Shown here one piece after another: positions 14,568 to 15,539 of a stretch of DNA of 15,539 nucleotides. Numbering within the stretch: the stretch's first letter is position 1; the number at the start of each line of letters is the position of its first letter. The stretch comes from DAOUMU01 sp034409055 (GTDB lineage Bacteria > Chloroflexota > Anaerolineae > 4572-78 > J111), in assembly GCA_034409055.1 (NCBI GenBank), contig DAOUMU010000491.1:1-15539 (forward strand), in the 5' to 3' direction. A program made the translations under genes and the position numbers. The notes under the pieces were generated by a model. The model was not told the origin of the DNA. It worked only from the letters and a program-made list of their open reading frames with translations, and made no database searches.

Positions 14568-15440
14568 TTAACCTTGATAATACTTCCCAATAAACAGCTC
14601 CAACTTCTCCCAGGTATCATCCGGCACATAGGCCCGCTCGCGGCGACTAATGATGGCCGTTTCCAGGGCGTGATGAGCGGGCCAATCGGGTTCACTGGCC
14701 AACTTAGCCACGGTATTGTAAATGGCCTGTTTGGCCACTTCGATATTAGCAGTAAGGTTGGCAATAACACCCTCGACTGAAACCGGGTCCTCCGATTCGT
14801 GCCACACGTCATAATCGGTTACGTGGGCCATTGTCGCAAAAGCGATTTCGGCCTCGCCGGCCAGGAAAGCTTCAGGAATGGTGGTCATGCCAATAATATC
14901 ACAGCCCCACTGCCGAAAGATGTTACTTTCGCCTTTGGTGCTAAAGCGAGGTCCCTCAATGATAATGAAAGTCCCCCCTCTATACACTGTAGCGCCGGTC
15001 TCCTTCACCCCTTCATACAGCAGTTCCGACAGTTCCGGTGAAAACGGTTCGGCCACCCCTGGATGAACGACCACACCCCCTTTGTAAAAGGTCAAATCAC
15101 GAGAACGGGTATAGTCAAAGAGTTGGTCCGGAATAACGATATCGCGAGGGGCGTAATCCTCACGCAGACTACCACAGGCATTGGCCGAGAGAATATATTT
15201 TACGCCCAGACTTTTCATGCCCCAGATATTGGCATGGCTGTTCAATTCTGTGGGGTTAATCGAGTGGTGTCGCCCATGTCGGGGCAAAAAGGCCACACGT
15301 TGTCCGGCCAGGGTCCCGATAATATATTTGTCTGACGGATCACCAAACGGCGTCGAGATGGCCACTTCTTCAACATCCGTCAAAGCGTCCATTTTGTACA
15401 GGCCGCTACCACCGATAACACCAATTTTTACGTCACTCAT
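14568..15440 (-). CDS. mtnP: S-methyl-5'-thioadenosine phosphorylase
   Basis: The 290-residue cytoplasmic enzyme, of normal length for the family, splits 5'-methylthioadenosine with phosphate into adenine and 5-methylthioribose 1-phosphate. This recycles the by-product of polyamine and related S-adenosylmethionine-dependent pathways. Visible motifs are GVIGGSGLY (7-15, phosphate loop), FLPRHGRHHSINPTE (51-65), EGPRFST, IGMTTIPEA and TDYDVW. The two Asp residues of TDYD (209 and 211) are the adenine-binding pair that separates this enzyme from guanosine/inosine phosphorylases, so adenine specificity is likely. The ATG at 15440 follows an AGGAGAAGGACA ribosome site. It is the first gene of a minus-strand pair with the SEDS-PBP fusion; no methionine-salvage genes are nearby, so the pairing looks like simple operon sharing. 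Confidence 0.95.
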   Translation of the reverse strand: MSDVKIGVIGGSGLYKMDALTDVEEVAISTPFGDPSDKYIIGTLAGQRVAFLPRHGRHHSINPTELNSHANIWGMKSLGVKYILSANACGSLREDYAPRDIVIPDQLFDYTRSRDLTFYKGGVVVHPGVAEPFSPELSELLYEGVKETGATVYRGGTFIIIEGPRFSTKGESNIFRQWGCDIIGMTTIPEAFLAGEAEIAFATMAHVTDYDVWHESEDPVSVEGVIANLTANIEVAKQAIYNTVAKLASEPDWPAHHALETAIISRRERAYVPDDTWEKLELFIGKYYQG

Positions 15441-15468
15441 TGTCCTTCTCCTGTTTGGGTTTTTGAAA

Positions 15469-15474
15469 AGTATA
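15469..15474 (-). promoter_or_regulatory. Possible -10 element upstream of the phosphorylase gene
   Basis: On the minus strand TATACT lies about 28 bases before the ATG. No good -35 is found at the expected distance, so this is tentative. The remaining bases to the window end (15475-15539) show no gene. Confidence 0.3.
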
Positions 15475-15539
15475 CGAAATTAGAAATTAGAAGACTCAGT
15501 AGATCCAATTTTCAAGCTCGGAGCGGACCAGTGCGAAGC

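Noticed and set aside
14510..14812. Open-frame extension of the SEDS-PBP fusion by 101 residues upstream
   Set aside because: It lies mostly inside the well-conserved phosphorylase gene on the same strand in another frame, and the residues (MTCGTNRRTR...) look like a shadow translation, not a membrane protein start.
1..15539. tRNA, rRNA, riboswitch or transposase genes
   Set aside because: Nothing resembling these was found by eye on either strand; all gaps over 100 bases are accounted for by repeats, promoters or terminators.

Overview
This 15.5 kb window carries eight protein-coding genes and several families of short dispersed repeats, with no RNA genes, phage genes or insertion-sequence transposases. 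It looks like chromosomal DNA of a Chloroflexota bacterium, probably Anaerolineae-like. This is an inference from protein style: a 7TM/GAF histidine kinase with an HHSTGKTKFKGAGPGLGL ATP-lid, large GT-C-type membrane proteins carrying a C-terminal beta module, a RodA/PbpA-like cell-wall pair, and many intergenic hairpin repeats. No marker gene confirms it.

Layout. Positions 1-146 hold a repeat copy and a promoter. Positions 147-2468 (+) encode an orphan membrane histidine kinase. A perfect 17-bp inverted repeat at 2503-2548 is a bidirectional terminator shared with the convergent gene at 2617-4119 (-), a secreted protein with three LysM domains. That gene has the best promoter in the window (TTGACA-17-TATTAT), with two palindromes just downstream. 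The divergent side, 4288-4410, holds a small hairpin element bracketed by a 23-bp direct repeat. It leads into a GT39/PMT-like membrane glycosyltransferase (4375-6474, +). A new promoter (extended -10) drives a small unknown protein (6556-6957) and an M50 (site-2-protease-type) peptidase with a TPR domain (6961-8082). Next come a DUF2079 membrane protein (8167-10593) and an unknown Cys/His-containing soluble protein (10681-11658). A 130-bp imperfect inverted repeat separates this plus-strand block from a convergent minus-strand pair: methylthioadenosine phosphorylase (15440-14568) followed by a large SEDS/RodA-PBP fusion (about 14509-11843).

The common theme is the cell envelope: a LysM wall-binding protein, two GT-C-fold membrane proteins, an intramembrane protease and a peptidoglycan-synthesis fusion protein. 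The phosphorylase is a nucleoside-salvage enzyme that simply shares the operon. The most striking item is the fusion protein. A SEDS glycosyltransferase that keeps its catalytic Asp is joined in frame to a class B PBP-like domain in which all three penicillin-binding motifs appear lost, and the joint is made of minisatellite-like repeats. The repeats also provide stop codons for two genes (the GT39 protein and the fusion) and complicate two starts (GT39 and the fusion).
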